64,000 bases of DNA from Gemmatimonadota bacterium. Lineage in GTDB: Bacteria; Gemmatimonadota; Gemmatimonadetes; Gemmatimonadales; Gemmatimonadaceae. The stretch lies in the NCBI GenBank assembly GCA_021324775.1, contig JAJPIM010000035.1, forward strand, positions 29,909-93,908, written 5' to 3'. A program made the translations under genes and the position numbers. This document shows positions 18,939 through 27,510 of this stretch, one piece after another (within the stretch, counting starts at the first letter, position 1; each line of letters begins with the position of its first letter). Below the pieces are notes generated by a model, which searched no databases, was not told the DNA's origin, and was given only the letters and a program-made list of their open reading frames with translations.

Positions 18939-20080
18939 CAGGGCAAGATAATGTCGAACGTCGCTCCGCGGTCCGCCGGCACGAGCACCAGCCGCCCGCC
19001 GTGATTGTCCTCGACGATCCGTCGCGCGAGGGAAAGGCCGATGCCCCACCCTCTGGCCTTGGTCGAGAATCCGGGACGGAACACATCCTTGCGCAGCTCG
19101 CGTGCGACACCTGGACCGTCGTCCGCCACCCGGAGGCGGACGCCGCCTTCGGGCACGGGTTCGGCCGAGAGCGTGACATGCCCGCCGCGTCCGGCGAGCG
19201 CGTCGATCGCATTCTTGGTCAGGGCTTCCACGGCCCATTCGAGCAGCACCGCGTCGCCTTCCACCTGGAGGGGGCCGTCGGCCAGTTGGGTCGTGATCGT
19301 GACCGTGTGCGCGAGCGACGGGACGCGCGCGCGGAAATACGCGGCGACCCGTTCGACCAGCTCTCCGGCCTCGACCGGCTGCGCGCGTGACGGGCGGCCG
19401 ATCCGCTCGAACCGGTGCGCGACGCGGTCGAGCCGGTCGAGGTCACTCTGCATGTGATCGAGCACTGCCGCCGCGGGGCCGCCCGGCGCGCGCTCGCGGA
19501 GCAGCTCGAGCCATCCACTGAGACTGGAGAGCGGAGTGCCGAGCTGGTGGGCCGATTCCCGAGCCATCCCGGCCCAGACCTTCTCGCGATCGACGTGCGC
19601 GCGTGTGCGGAGCGTGAAGACACCGAACGCGATGAGGAACGCGAGGAGAATGCCTTGCAGAACCGGGATGACTCGCAATCCGCGGACGAGCGGCGTGTTC
19701 CCGAAATGCACGATCCCGACGGCAGGCTCAATGACTGGCGGGTTTTGCGCGTCCAGCTCACGGACGTAGTCGCGCATTTCGGGACTGTCGAGGCGCGCGA
19801 CGAACGGCAGATTCGCCGTATCGCGCGGCACGCCGTGCGGATCGGTGACGATCACCGGCACGCCGATCTCCCGGATGTGTTGCGCGAGATCGAGGAGAGC
19901 CGCCGTGCTCGCGCCCTCCGATGGGTCGCTGAGCGCGCGGAAGACCCGGGCCGACATCAGGCCGGATCGCGACGCCTCGCGGCGCAGCTCAGCGATGACT
20001 CGCTGGGTATAGATCGCGTACCAGCCCAGGAGAACGGAGAAGCCGACGACCAGCAGGATGGCCGGCGCACGGCGCGGCAT
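18938..20080 (-). CDS. Membrane-bound sensor histidine kinase
   Basis: A 380-residue two-TM sensor kinase. TM1 is at residues 6-24 (AILLVVGFSVLLGWYAIYT), followed by a periplasmic sensor loop of about 115 residues and TM2 near 140-158 (GILLAFLIAFGVFTLRT). The H-box reads ARESAHQLGTPLSSLSGW. The ATPase domain has the N-box EALTKNAIDA, VADDGPGV and GWGIGLSLARRIVEDNHGG. The H-box with HQLGTPL is a divergent form of HELRTPL. No response regulator is adjacent; the nearest receiver is the single-domain protein at 22487. It is encoded between serS and the helicase in a probable operon. Ligand unknown. Confidence 0.88.
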   Translation of the reverse strand: MPRRAPAILLVVGFSVLLGWYAIYTQRVIAELRREASRSGLMSARVFRALSDPSEGASTAALLDLAQHIREIGVPVIVTDPHGVPRDTANLPFVARLDSPEMRDYVRELDAQNPPVIEPAVGIVHFGNTPLVRGLRVIPVLQGILLAFLIAFGVFTLRTRAHVDREKVWAGMARESAHQLGTPLSSLSGWLELLRERAPGGPAAAVLDHMQSDLDRLDRVAHRFERIGRPSRAQPVEAGELVERVAAYFRARVPSLAHTVTITTQLADGPLQVEGDAVLLEWAVEALTKNAIDALAGRGGHVTLSAEPVPEGGVRLRVADDGPGVARELRKDVFRPGFSTKARGWGIGLSLARRIVEDNHGGRLVLVPADRGATFDIILP

Positions 20081-20095
20081 GGACTGGCGCTCGCG

Positions 20096-21376
20096 CTAGC
20101 CGAGCCGGTCGGCGCCCATGGCCGGCCGCAAGGCGTCCGGCACGCGCACGCCGCCACCCGGTTCCTGATAGTGCTCGATCAGCGCCGCGATCAACCGCGG
20201 AAAGGCGATCGCCGATCCGTTCAGCGTGTGCGCGAATGCCGGCTTGGCCGCGCCACCTGGCCGGAAGCGGATATTCGCGCGCCGCGCCTGGAAATCGGTG
20301 CACGTGCTGCAGGACGACACCTCGAGCCATCGGCCGACGCCTGGCGCCCAGACCTCGAGGTCGTACGTCTTCGCGGCGGCGAACCCCGTGTCGCCCGCCG
20401 CGAGCAGGACGACACGGTACGGCAGTCCGAGGCGCTGGAGGACCGCCTCGGCGTGCCCAGTCATCAGTTCGAGTTGTGCCGGTGATTCGTCGGGCGCGCA
20501 ATAGCGGACCAGCTCGACCTTGTCGAACTGGTGGAGGCGCAGGAGGCCGCGCGTGTCCTTGCCATGTGCGCCCGCCTCTCGGCGGAAGCACGGAGAATAG
20601 GTGACGAAGCCGCGCGGCAGCGCCGCCGCATCCAGGATCTCGTCCCGATAGAGATTCGTGACGGGTACTTCGGCGGTCGGGATGAGAAAGAGATCGTCGC
20701 CCGCGATGCCATACTGCTCTTCCTCGAACTTGGGAAATTGGGCGGTGCCGGTCATCGACGCGCGGTTCACGACGAACGGGATCCACACCTCCTCGTAACC
20801 ATGCTCGCGCGTGTGAAGGTCGATCATGAGTGTCATGAGCGAACGCACGAGCCGGGCGCCGAGTCCGCGAAAGGCCACGAAGCCGGAGCCGGCGACCTTC
20901 GCGCCTCTGGCCAGGTCGAGGATGCCCAACCCGTCCGGTCCCGCGATGTCCCAGTGCGGTCGAAGACCGTCGGCTGGCCGCGGCGTGCCCCAGCTGCGGA
21001 TGACGACATTGGCCGTCTCTCCACCCGCCGGGACATCGGGCAGCGTGATGTTGGGGAACTCGAGAGCCAGCGCCGTGAACGCCGCCTCGGTGGCCGCGCG
21101 TTCTTCCTCCAGCCGGTCCAGCTCCGCGCCAAGGACGCGTCCGCGCTCGATCAGGCCGGTGGCATCCAACTGCGCCTGCTTGTGCCGGCGCACTTCCTGT
21201 GTGAGCGCGTTGGCTTCGGCCCGCTTCTCCTCAGCCGCGTGAATGCACGTGCGCCGCTGGCGCTCGAGCGCCTCGGCGCGATCGACCTCCGGACCCGTCG
21301 TGTCGAGCATGCCCCGCCGGCGCAGCGCTTCCCGCAACTCGCCGGGCCGCTCTCGCAACAGACGAAGGTCGTGCAC
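20096..21376 (-). CDS. serS: Seryl-tRNA synthetase
   Basis: A 426-residue class II synthetase. The N-terminal coiled-coil arm that grips tRNA(Ser) lies at about residues 30-100. Catalytic motif 2 is in CFRREAGAHGKDTRGLLRLHQFDKVEL and motif 3 near NGSAIAFPRLIAALIEHYQ. It charges tRNA(Ser) and tRNA(Sec) with serine. GTG start at 21374-21376, 21 bp downstream of the lipoprotein stop and 15 bp ahead of the kinase gene. Confidence 0.97.
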   Translation of the reverse strand: MHDLRLLRERPGELREALRRRGMLDTTGPEVDRAEALERQRRTCIHAAEEKRAEANALTQEVRRHKQAQLDATGLIERGRVLGAELDRLEEERAATEAAFTALALEFPNITLPDVPAGGETANVVIRSWGTPRPADGLRPHWDIAGPDGLGILDLARGAKVAGSGFVAFRGLGARLVRSLMTLMIDLHTREHGYEEVWIPFVVNRASMTGTAQFPKFEEEQYGIAGDDLFLIPTAEVPVTNLYRDEILDAAALPRGFVTYSPCFRREAGAHGKDTRGLLRLHQFDKVELVRYCAPDESPAQLELMTGHAEAVLQRLGLPYRVVLLAAGDTGFAAAKTYDLEVWAPGVGRWLEVSSCSTCTDFQARRANIRFRPGGAAKPAFAHTLNGSAIAFPRLIAALIEHYQEPGGGVRVPDALRPAMGADRLG

Positions 21377-21397
21377 GGGTCGGGGCGCCGGACGGCG

Positions 21398-22000
21398 CTA
21401 AAAGGCGGGGATGCCGGGCAAGAAATCCCGAAAGCCGCAGTTTGGATCGACAGTCGCCCGAAAATGAATCGTCCGGTCCAGCGTGTTGACGCTGTCGACG
21501 ACCAGTTTTCCGTACAGCGACGGATTCGGGTCGGCCTCGCAGGCCACGGGATTCGTCACTACGTACAGCGCCTGCCCGGGTGCAAGAACATAGGCAGAGT
21601 CGAAGACATAGCCGGTGCGGAGTCCATACGTCGCGGAATCGTACGGGATGTGGATCCGCTGGAGCCCGACGTGCCGGGTCGTGATGAAACCGTTGGACAC
21701 GAGGGCCACGGGATACACCAGGGCACGTCTGGTGGCGGAATCCACGTCGAACGCCACGTCGAACGACAGGTTGTTGTCGATGGTGACCATGCTCTGGGAG
21801 AACAGATCGAATCCCGACGGCTCGGCGGCGGGAGACCCGTTCATTGCGAACGCGACCAGCGTGTCGACCGCGATATCGACGATCGGGTTGGGATTCGAAT
21901 AGCCGCATCCCGCGCCGGCGATCGCCAAAGCGATCGCCGCCGCAAGGCCGGCGGCCCTGGAGCGCTGGCGGATGGAGTGGCCGGCGGGCGGCATGAACAT
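21398..22000 (-). CDS. Putative lipoprotein of unknown function
   Basis: A 200-residue protein with a hydrophobic N-terminal segment (AAGLAAAIALAIAGAGC) whose Cys at about residue 32 could be lipidated; the lipobox AGAGC is not perfect. The mature part has short beta-like stretches such as FDVAFDVDSATRRALVYPVALVSNG and a possible disulfide (Cys in AVACEADPN and DPNCGFRD). I do not recognise a family. ATG at 22000 or the second ATG at 21994 are both possible. It is the first gene after a predicted promoter and may head the serS-kinase-helicase-gatCAB transcript. Confidence 0.7.
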   Translation of the reverse strand: MFMPPAGHSIRQRSRAAGLAAAIALAIAGAGCGYSNPNPIVDIAVDTLVAFAMNGSPAAEPSGFDLFSQSMVTIDNNLSFDVAFDVDSATRRALVYPVALVSNGFITTRHVGLQRIHIPYDSATYGLRTGYVFDSAYVLAPGQALYVVTNPVACEADPNPSLYGKLVVDSVNTLDRTIHFRATVDPNCGFRDFLPGIPAF

Positions 22001-22015
22001 GGAGGAGATGCGGGT

Positions 22016-22044
22016 ACGTTACCCGTGTGCGCAGCGCCGTGCAA
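22016..22044 (-). promoter_or_regulatory. Probable promoter for the lipoprotein-serS operon
   Basis: TTGCAC (22039-22044), 17-bp spacer and TAACGT (22016-22021) on the minus strand. The predicted start near 22009 leaves a very short leader before the ATG at 22000. It is divergent from the promoter at 22059-22087. Confidence 0.45.
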
Positions 22045-22058
22045 GCTGTTCTCACGGC

Positions 22059-22087
22059 TTGACTTCGCTATCGGCGCGCCCTAGCTT
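22059..22087 (+). promoter_or_regulatory. Sigma70-type promoter for the Roadblock-manC-glmU operon
   Basis: TTGACT (22059-22064), 17-bp spacer and TAGCTT (22082-22087). Transcription would start near 22094, with GGGAG at 22103-22107 as ribosome-binding site ahead of the ATG at 22112. Confidence 0.7.
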
Positions 22088-22111
22088 CGCACCCACTTGC
22101 CCGGGAGTGCC

Positions 22112-22465
22112 ATGCCCACCATCCGCGACCTCGTGGCAGCCATTCGCCAGCGCGACGGCGTTGATGCCGCCGTGATCCTCGGCCGCGATGGGCTGCTGAT
22201 CGACAGCCAGAACGTTGCCGACCTCGCGCCCGAAGAGGTCGCGGCCCATGTGCCCGCGATCATCAGCGCGGCCGACGAATTTGGTGCTGCGGCCCGGCGC
22301 GGGACGCTGACGACGGCGGTGCTGGAGCATCCGCACGGCCTGGCGATCGTTTCCGTATTGTCGGACGACGCCGTTCTGCTCGTGCTGGTGCAGGCCACCG
22401 CCAATATCGGCCAGCTCCTCTTCGAGCTGCGCCGCAATCGCGAGCACATCGCCTCGCTAGTGTAA
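22112..22465 (+). CDS. Roadblock/LC7 domain protein
   Basis: A 117-residue single-domain protein. The fold pattern is clear: TIRDLVAAIRQRDGVDAAVILGRDGLLIDSQNV, then AHVPAIISAADEFGAAARRG, a VLEHPHGLAIVSVLSDDAVLLVLVQ beta strand pair, and an end helix. Bacterial Roadblock/LC7 proteins such as MglB act as regulators of small Ras-like GTPases in polarity and motility, but no MglA-like GTPase is encoded in this window. The ATG has GGGAG 4 nt upstream. The response regulator follows after 21 bp. Confidence 0.88.
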   Translation: MPTIRDLVAAIRQRDGVDAAVILGRDGLLIDSQNVADLAPEEVAAHVPAIISAADEFGAAARRGTLTTAVLEHPHGLAIVSVLSDDAVLLVLVQATANIGQLLFELRRNREHIASLV

Positions 22466-22486
22466 CGGACGCGCCCTCCGCCCGCG

Positions 22487-22891
22487 ATGGAAGCGATCCA
22501 CGCCCTGGTTGCGGACGACGAGCCGCACATCGGGCGAATCATCAAGATGAAGCTGGAACAGGGTCCGTTCCGGGTGACGCTCGCCTACGATGGTCGCGAG
22601 GCGCTGGAGGTATTGCGCCGCGAGCCGGATATCCGGCTCGTGCTGCTCGATCTGATGATGCCGCACCTCAGCGGGCTCGATGTCCTGGCGGAGATCCGGG
22701 GCAGCCCGCAGTGGATGTCACTGCCCTGCATCATCCTCACGGCGGCCGGCCAGGAGCAGCAGCACCGGCTGGCGTTGCGGCTCGGCGCGACCGAGTTCAT
22801 GACCAAGCCGTTCAGTCCGAAGAAACTGTACGCGCGAGCGGCGGAGTTGGCCGGCATTTCGCATGACTCCGGGGGAATCGACGCCAGCTGA
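22487..22891 (+). CDS. Single-domain response regulator (CheY-like receiver)
   Basis: A 134-residue receiver without an output domain. Acidic pocket VADDE (about residues 8-12), phosphoacceptor Asp in VLLDLMMPHLSGLDVL (about residue 51), the conserved Thr/Ser in ILTAAG and the Lys in MTKPFSPKKL are all present, so it should be phosphorylated. With the Roadblock protein before it and manC behind it (29-bp overlap) it could couple signalling to surface polysaccharide synthesis; that link is inference from gene order. Confidence 0.93.
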   Translation: MEAIHALVADDEPHIGRIIKMKLEQGPFRVTLAYDGREALEVLRREPDIRLVLLDLMMPHLSGLDVLAEIRGSPQWMSLPCIILTAAGQEQQHRLALRLGATEFMTKPFSPKKLYARAAELAGISHDSGGIDAS

Positions 22892-23960
22892 CGTCGTGGC
22901 CCGCTGGGCCGTGATCCTCGCCGGCGGCGTGGGTTCGCGCTTCTGGCCGATCAGCACCCCGGAACGCCCCAAGCAACTCCTGCCGCTCGCGGGGGACCAG
23001 TCGCTGCTGCACGACACGTTGCGACGCCTGCAGCCGCTGGTTCCGGGCGATCGCACGCTCGTCCTGACCAACGAGGCCCTGGTGCCGGCCATCGCCGCGG
23101 CCAGCGCTCCATTCGGCGTCCCCGCCGCGAACCTGCTCGCGGAGCCCGTCCCCGCCGGAACGGCCGCCGCGCTGGCGTGGGCCGCGGTCCAGATCGAGCA
23201 GCGGGCAGGTCGCGACGCCGTGATGCTCTGCGTGCACGCCGACTGGGCCGTCGCCGACGAGGACAAGTTCCGTGCGGCACTGTCGCACGCCGCGGAGGTT
23301 GCGCGTGAACATCACAGCCTGGTTACCATCGGCATCGTCCCGAGCCGTCCGGACCCCGGCTACGGCTACATCCGCCGCGGGCCGGCGGTGGCGGGCGGAG
23401 TGTACGCCGCGGACCGGTTCGTCGAGAAGCCGAACCGGGCACGCGCCGCGGAGATGGTAGCCGACGGCTGCCTGTGGAACTCCGGTATCTTCGTGTGGCA
23501 GGCTGGCGATTTTCTGGATGAGCTGGAGCGCCACACGCCCGAGGTCGCGCCCGCGCTCCGCACCGCGCGCCACGGCACCCGCAATCGCGAGATCGGCGCG
23601 CGGACGTTCTTTGCCGCGGTGCAGCCGGTGTCCATCGATGTCGGACTCCTCGAGCGCAGCTCGCGGGTGCTCGTCATCCCGGGGGATTTCGGCTGGGATG
23701 ACGTCGGCACGTGGGCTGCGCTGGCGCGCACCCGCGCGCTGGATGCGGCAGGCAACGCCGTGTACGGCCCCGTCTACACGAAGGACGCCCGGGGCAACGT
23801 CGTCCACGCGGAGCGTGGCGCCGTCGTGCTCTACGGCGTATCGGATCTCGTGGTGGTTACGCGGGAGGGGCTCACGGTCGTCACCACGATCGAACGATCG
23901 GCCGATCTCAAAGCCCTCGTCGAATCCCTGCCCGGCTGGCTCGCCGGCCGGCCAGCGTAA
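22863..23960 (+). CDS. manC: Mannose-1-phosphate guanylyltransferase
   Basis: A 365-residue nucleotidyltransferase that makes GDP-mannose. The pyrophosphorylase signature is AVILAGGVGSRFWPISTPERPKQLLPL. Later motifs are HADWAVAD (metal/substrate site), FVEKPN, WNSGIFVWQ and FGWDDVGTW. It lacks the C-terminal phosphomannose isomerase domain of bifunctional ManC/AlgA. The ATG at 22863 overlaps the receiver gene; a GTG at 22896 nearer the conserved region is an alternative. GDP-mannose feeds capsule, LPS or glycan synthesis. Confidence 0.93.
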   Translation: MTPGESTPADVVARWAVILAGGVGSRFWPISTPERPKQLLPLAGDQSLLHDTLRRLQPLVPGDRTLVLTNEALVPAIAAASAPFGVPAANLLAEPVPAGTAAALAWAAVQIEQRAGRDAVMLCVHADWAVADEDKFRAALSHAAEVAREHHSLVTIGIVPSRPDPGYGYIRRGPAVAGGVYAADRFVEKPNRARAAEMVADGCLWNSGIFVWQAGDFLDELERHTPEVAPALRTARHGTRNREIGARTFFAAVQPVSIDVGLLERSSRVLVIPGDFGWDDVGTWAALARTRALDAAGNAVYGPVYTKDARGNVVHAERGAVVLYGVSDLVVVTREGLTVVTTIERSADLKALVESLPGWLAGRPA

Positions 23961-23985
23961 CTCCGCGACTCACCCTCCGAGCCCG

Positions 23986-25218
23986 ATGCCTCTCTATCTC
24001 TACGACGACGCACGTGCACGCAGCTTCGAACCGTTTGCGCTGACGCGTCCGGTCTCCGAGCTGTGCGCGGGCGCGCTGATCACGAGGGAGCGCTGGGCGC
24101 ACCTGTGCGGCGAGGCCGTGACCGGATCGGTCGTGGCCGACCATCTCCGCGACTTCAGCGAGTTCGACGCGCCACCAGCGGTGACAGGCGTCATCCCCGC
24201 GGGGGCCCTCCTCGCCAACTCGCGATGCATCCCGGCACTCGGTCCGGCACCGAGCGGTGATGTCTGGGTATGTGACGGCCGGGTTGCCGCTTTGCGGCTG
24301 GCCACCGCTCTCGATCCCGCATCGTGCGCGGGCGGGCATACGGCGCTCGACACGCTGGCTCCGGGCAACGGCAGCCGGGCGACCCTGCCCGGCCGCTGGG
24401 TGGATGACATCTGGGGCTATATCCGCGATCTGCCGGCCCAGCTCACTGCGGATGTGGCCGCGCTGGCTGCGGCCGCGGGCATTGGCCGCGAGGGACTCGG
24501 TACGGCAACCGTGATCGGACCACGGGACCGCCTCTATGTCGAACGCGACGCCGTCATCGAGCCGTACACGGTGTTCGATGTGACTGCCGGGCCCATCCTC
24601 GTGCGGCGTGCCGCGCGCGTGCTGGCCTTCACTCGCGTGGTCGGCCCGTGCGCGATCGGCGAAGGGTCCGTGGTCGCCGGCGACCGCATCGCGGCGTCAT
24701 CGATCGGCGAGCGCTGCAAAGTGCACGGTGAACTCATCATGTCCATCATCATGGGGTGCTCCAACAAATCGCACGATGGATTCGTCGGGCATTCGTACCT
24801 TGGCCGCTGGGTCAACCTCGGCGCGGGCACGATCACGAGCAACCTGAAAAACACCTACGGCGCCGTACAACTGTGGACGCCCGAGGGCACGCGCAACACG
24901 GGCGAGACGTTCCTCGGATCCTTCCTCGGCGACTACGCCCGGACCGGCATCGGCACGCGCCTCACGACCGGCACGGTGATGGGGGCGGGCGCCAATATCT
25001 TCCCGCCGGGTCTCGCACCCAAGGTGATTCCGGCGTTCGCGTGGGGAGCCGAAGAGCCCTTTGCGACCTTTGCACTGCCCAAGTTCCTGGAAGTGGCGGA
25101 GCGCCAGATGGCGCGGCGCACCGTGGCGCTCACCGATGCGGGCCGCCGCTACCTGACCGCCGTGCATCGCCGGGCCACCACCTCCGCCGGGAGCCAAATG
25201 AAGAAGCCGGCCCGCTGA
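23986..25218 (+). CDS. GlmU-like sugar nucleotidyltransferase/acyltransferase
   Basis: A 410-residue protein resembling the alternative GlmU family of Bacteroidetes and relatives. The N-terminal region begins PLYLYDDARARSFEPFALTRPVSELCAGALITRERW, a degenerate nucleotidyltransferase-like domain. The C-terminal part (from about residue 180) is a left-handed beta-helix with hexapeptide character, including RVVGPCAIGEGSVVAGDRIAASSIGERCKV and VNLGAGTITSNLKNTYG. A UDP-GlcNAc forming role is likely from the family, but the N-terminal active site was not verified. The end of the gene forms the left arm of a hairpin. ATG at 23986, 25 bp after manC. Confidence 0.8.
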   Translation: MPLYLYDDARARSFEPFALTRPVSELCAGALITRERWAHLCGEAVTGSVVADHLRDFSEFDAPPAVTGVIPAGALLANSRCIPALGPAPSGDVWVCDGRVAALRLATALDPASCAGGHTALDTLAPGNGSRATLPGRWVDDIWGYIRDLPAQLTADVAALAAAAGIGREGLGTATVIGPRDRLYVERDAVIEPYTVFDVTAGPILVRRAARVLAFTRVVGPCAIGEGSVVAGDRIAASSIGERCKVHGELIMSIIMGCSNKSHDGFVGHSYLGRWVNLGAGTITSNLKNTYGAVQLWTPEGTRNTGETFLGSFLGDYARTGIGTRLTTGTVMGAGANIFPPGLAPKVIPAFAWGAEEPFATFALPKFLEVAERQMARRTVALTDAGRRYLTAVHRRATTSAGSQMKKPAR

Positions 25219-25237
25219 TTCGCGGACCGGCTTCTTC
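25200..25237. terminator. Bidirectional hairpin between glmU-like and groEL genes
   Basis: An 11-bp perfect stem (gaagaagccgg at 25200-25210 with ccggcttcttc at 25227-25237) is extended inward by CCGC/GCGG. It includes the last codons of the plus-strand gene and lies 20 bp before the groEL stop on the other strand. No long T-tract follows on either strand, but its position between convergent genes fits a shared terminator. Confidence 0.65.
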
Positions 25238-25257
25238 ACGACGTTCCTTGCCGGTTC

Positions 25258-26895
25258 CTAGTACATCCCGCCCATGCCGCCACCCGGCGGCCCACCGGCC
25301 GCCGCGGGCTTGTCTTCCTTCTTCTCGGCGATCAGGGCTTCGGTTGTCAGAAGCAATCCGGCGATCGACGCGGCATTCTGCAGCGCCGTCCGGGTCACCT
25401 TGGTCGGATCGATGACGCCGGCCTGTACGAGGTTCTCGTACGTGTCGGTCAGCGCATTGTAACCGAACGCGCTGTCCTTCGAGGCACGGACTTTCTCGAT
25501 CACGATCGAGCCTTCACCGCCCGCGTTCTGAACGATCATGCGGATCGGCTCCTCGATCGCCTTGCGAATGATGTCAACGCCGATCTGCTCGTCCACATCA
25601 CCTGTCTTGAACGTCTTGAGGGCGCCCTGGCACCGCACGAAGGCCACACCGCCGCCGGGGACGATCCCCTCTTCCACGGCTGCGCGGGTCGCATGCAGCG
25701 CGTCTTCGACACGCGCCTTCTTCTCCTTCATCTCGGATTCGGTCGCGGCCCCGACATTGATCACTGCCACGCCGCCGGCAAGCTTCGCCAGCCGCTCCTG
25801 GAGCTTCTCCTTGTCGTAGTCGGACGTGGACTTCTCGACCGCGGAACGGATCTCCTTGATCCGGCCCTGGATCTTGTCCGAGTCCCCGGCGCCGTCGATG
25901 ATCGTCGTGTTGTCCTTGTCGACCACGATCCGCTTCGCGCGGCCGAGATCGGTGACCACCGCGTTCTCGAGCTTGAAGCCGACTTCCTCCGAGATCACCT
26001 GGCCGTTCGTCAGCACCGCGACGTCCTGCAGCATCGCCTTACGGCGATCGCCGAAGCCCGGGGCCTTGACCGCGCACACGCGCAGCGTGCCGCGCAGCTT
26101 GTTGACCACCAGCGTCGCGAGCGCCTCACCCTCGATGTCCTCGGCGATGATCAGCAGCGGCTTGCCCAGCTGCGCGACCTTCTCGAGAATCGGGAGGAGG
26201 TCCTTCATCGACGAGATCTTCTTGTCGTGGATCAGGATGTATCCGTCCTCGATCACGGCTTCCATCTTCTCCGGATCGGTGACGAAGTACGGCGAGAGAT
26301 AGCCGCGGTCGAACTGCATGCCCTCGACCGTCTCCAGCGTCGTCTCGAGGCCCTTGGCCTCTTCGACGGTGATGACGCCGTCTTTCCCGACCTTCTCCAT
26401 CGCTTCCGCGATCAGGTTGCCGATCTCGGCGTCGTTGTTGGCCGAGATGCTGCCGACCTGCGCGATCTCCTTCTTGCCGGCGGTCGGCACGCTGATCTTC
26501 TTCAGCTCTTCGATGACGACGGTGACGGCCTTGTCGATGCCGCGCTTGAGCGCCATCGGGTTGACGCCAGCCGTGACGTTCTTGAGCCCTTCACGGAAGA
26601 TCGCCTGCGCCAGCACCGTCGCCGTCGTGGTGCCGTCGCCCGCGAGGTCCGACGTCTTGGTGGCGACTTCCTTCACCATCTGCGCACCCATGTTCTCGAG
26701 CGGATCCGACAGCTCGATCTCCTTCGCTACCGTGACGCCGTCCTTGGTCACGGTCGGAGCGCCGAATTTCTTGTCGATGACGACGTTCCGTCCCTTGGGG
26801 CCGAGCGTCACCTTGACCGCCTCGGCGAGTTGGTCGATGCCGCGCTTGAGCGCCGCCCGAGCCTCGGTATTGAAATACAGTTCCTTGCTAGCCAT
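25258..26895 (-). CDS. groEL: Chaperonin GroEL (Hsp60)
   Basis: A 545-residue chaperonin. The start [39 protein letters not shown], the ATP-site [11 protein letters not shown] and the C-terminal [12 protein letters not shown] tail are typical. It forms the double-ring folding chamber with GroES. A ribosome-binding-like AGGAAA precedes the ATG. It follows groES by 79 bp and shares the CIRCE-regulated promoter region. Confidence 0.99.
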   Translation of the reverse strand: MASKELYFNTEARAALKRGIDQLAEAVKVTLGPKGRNVVIDKKFGAPTVTKDGVTVAKEIELSDPLENMGAQMVKEVATKTSDLAGDGTTTATVLAQAIFREGLKNVTAGVNPMALKRGIDKAVTVVIEELKKISVPTAGKKEIAQVGSISANNDAEIGNLIAEAMEKVGKDGVITVEEAKGLETTLETVEGMQFDRGYLSPYFVTDPEKMEAVIEDGYILIHDKKISSMKDLLPILEKVAQLGKPLLIIAEDIEGEALATLVVNKLRGTLRVCAVKAPGFGDRRKAMLQDVAVLTNGQVISEEVGFKLENAVVTDLGRAKRIVVDKDNTTIIDGAGDSDKIQGRIKEIRSAVEKSTSDYDKEKLQERLAKLAGGVAVINVGAATESEMKEKKARVEDALHATRAAVEEGIVPGGGVAFVRCQGALKTFKTGDVDEQIGVDIIRKAIEEPIRMIVQNAGGEGSIVIEKVRASKDSAFGYNALTDTYENLVQAGVIDPTKVTRTALQNAASIAGLLLTTEALIAEKKEDKPAAAGGPPGGGMGGMY

Positions 26896-26974
26896 CGGTC
26901 AGTTTCCTGTTGGTCGTATTGGTGGAATTACACGAGCGGGACGAGATCGCCGGCCCGCGCTGCGCTGATCGCGC

Positions 26975-27283
26975 TTATCCGATCACCGCGAGCACGTCCG
27001 ACTCACGGAGAATGAGCACCTGGTCCCCGTCCAGCGTGACTTCGGTGCCGCTGTATTTCCCGTACAGCACCTTGTCGCCCACCTTCACGTCGGGCGGAAT
27101 CCGCTTGCCATCCTCGTACCGGCCAGGACCCACGGCGAGGATCTCACCCTGCTGCGGCTTCTCTTTCGCAGTGTCCGGGATGTACAACCCGCCGCGCATC
27201 TGCTCCGCCTCTTCCAACGGCTTCACGACAACTCGATCGGCCAGCGGGCTCACTTTTGCACCCGCCGCACTCTTGGTGGCCAT
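26975..27283 (-). CDS. groES: Co-chaperonin GroES (Hsp10)
   Basis: A 102-residue lid protein. [41 protein letters not shown] contains the mobile loop and beta-barrel strands, and [30 protein letters not shown] ends the fold. ATG at 27281-27283 with GGAGAG about 8 nt upstream. First gene of the heat-shock operon. Confidence 0.98.
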   Translation of the reverse strand: MATKSAAGAKVSPLADRVVVKPLEEAEQMRGGLYIPDTAKEKPQQGEILAVGPGRYEDGKRIPPDVKVGDKVLYGKYSGTEVTLDGDQVLILRESDVLAVIG

Positions 27284-27332
27284 AACGACGTCTCTCCGGC
27301 AGTAGGTCAGTAAATCAGGGTCAATGTGCCTG

Positions 27333-27359
27333 TTAGCACTCTAGGCATGTGAGTGCTAA
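27333..27359. promoter_or_regulatory. CIRCE operator (HrcA binding site)
   Basis: TTAGCACTC (27333-27341), a 9-bp spacer and GAGTGCTAA (27351-27359) match the CIRCE consensus exactly. It lies 50 bp upstream of the groES ATG, so groESL should be repressed by HrcA. A TTGACC (27319-27324, minus strand) lies just downstream of it, but I find no convincing -10 box, so the promoter itself is not assigned. Confidence 0.95.
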
Positions 27360-27510
27360 CGAGCCAGCAAGCTACCCAGGCGCGGGGCGGGAATCAAGGG
27401 CGCCCCCCCCCACGCGGGTGCCCGTACGCGCGGGCGCGGCATCACCGGGCGGGACCCGGCTCAGAGCCAGGCCGCCGACGGTTCGCGGGCCCCGCCCCAG
27501 CTCACGCCTC
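27360..27510. other. GC-rich intergenic stretch without a gene
   Basis: Between the CIRCE element and the end of coaX I see no coding region. It contains a run of nine C residues near 27401-27410 and a weak CCGGG/CCCGG stem near 27446-27460 that could help terminate coaX. Confidence 0.5.

Noticed and set aside
27296..27324. TTGACC as the groES -35 box
   Set aside because: At 15-18 bp spacing the sequence is GC-rich (such as TGCCGG) and cannot serve as a -10 box; the nearest TACTGC is only 14 bp away.
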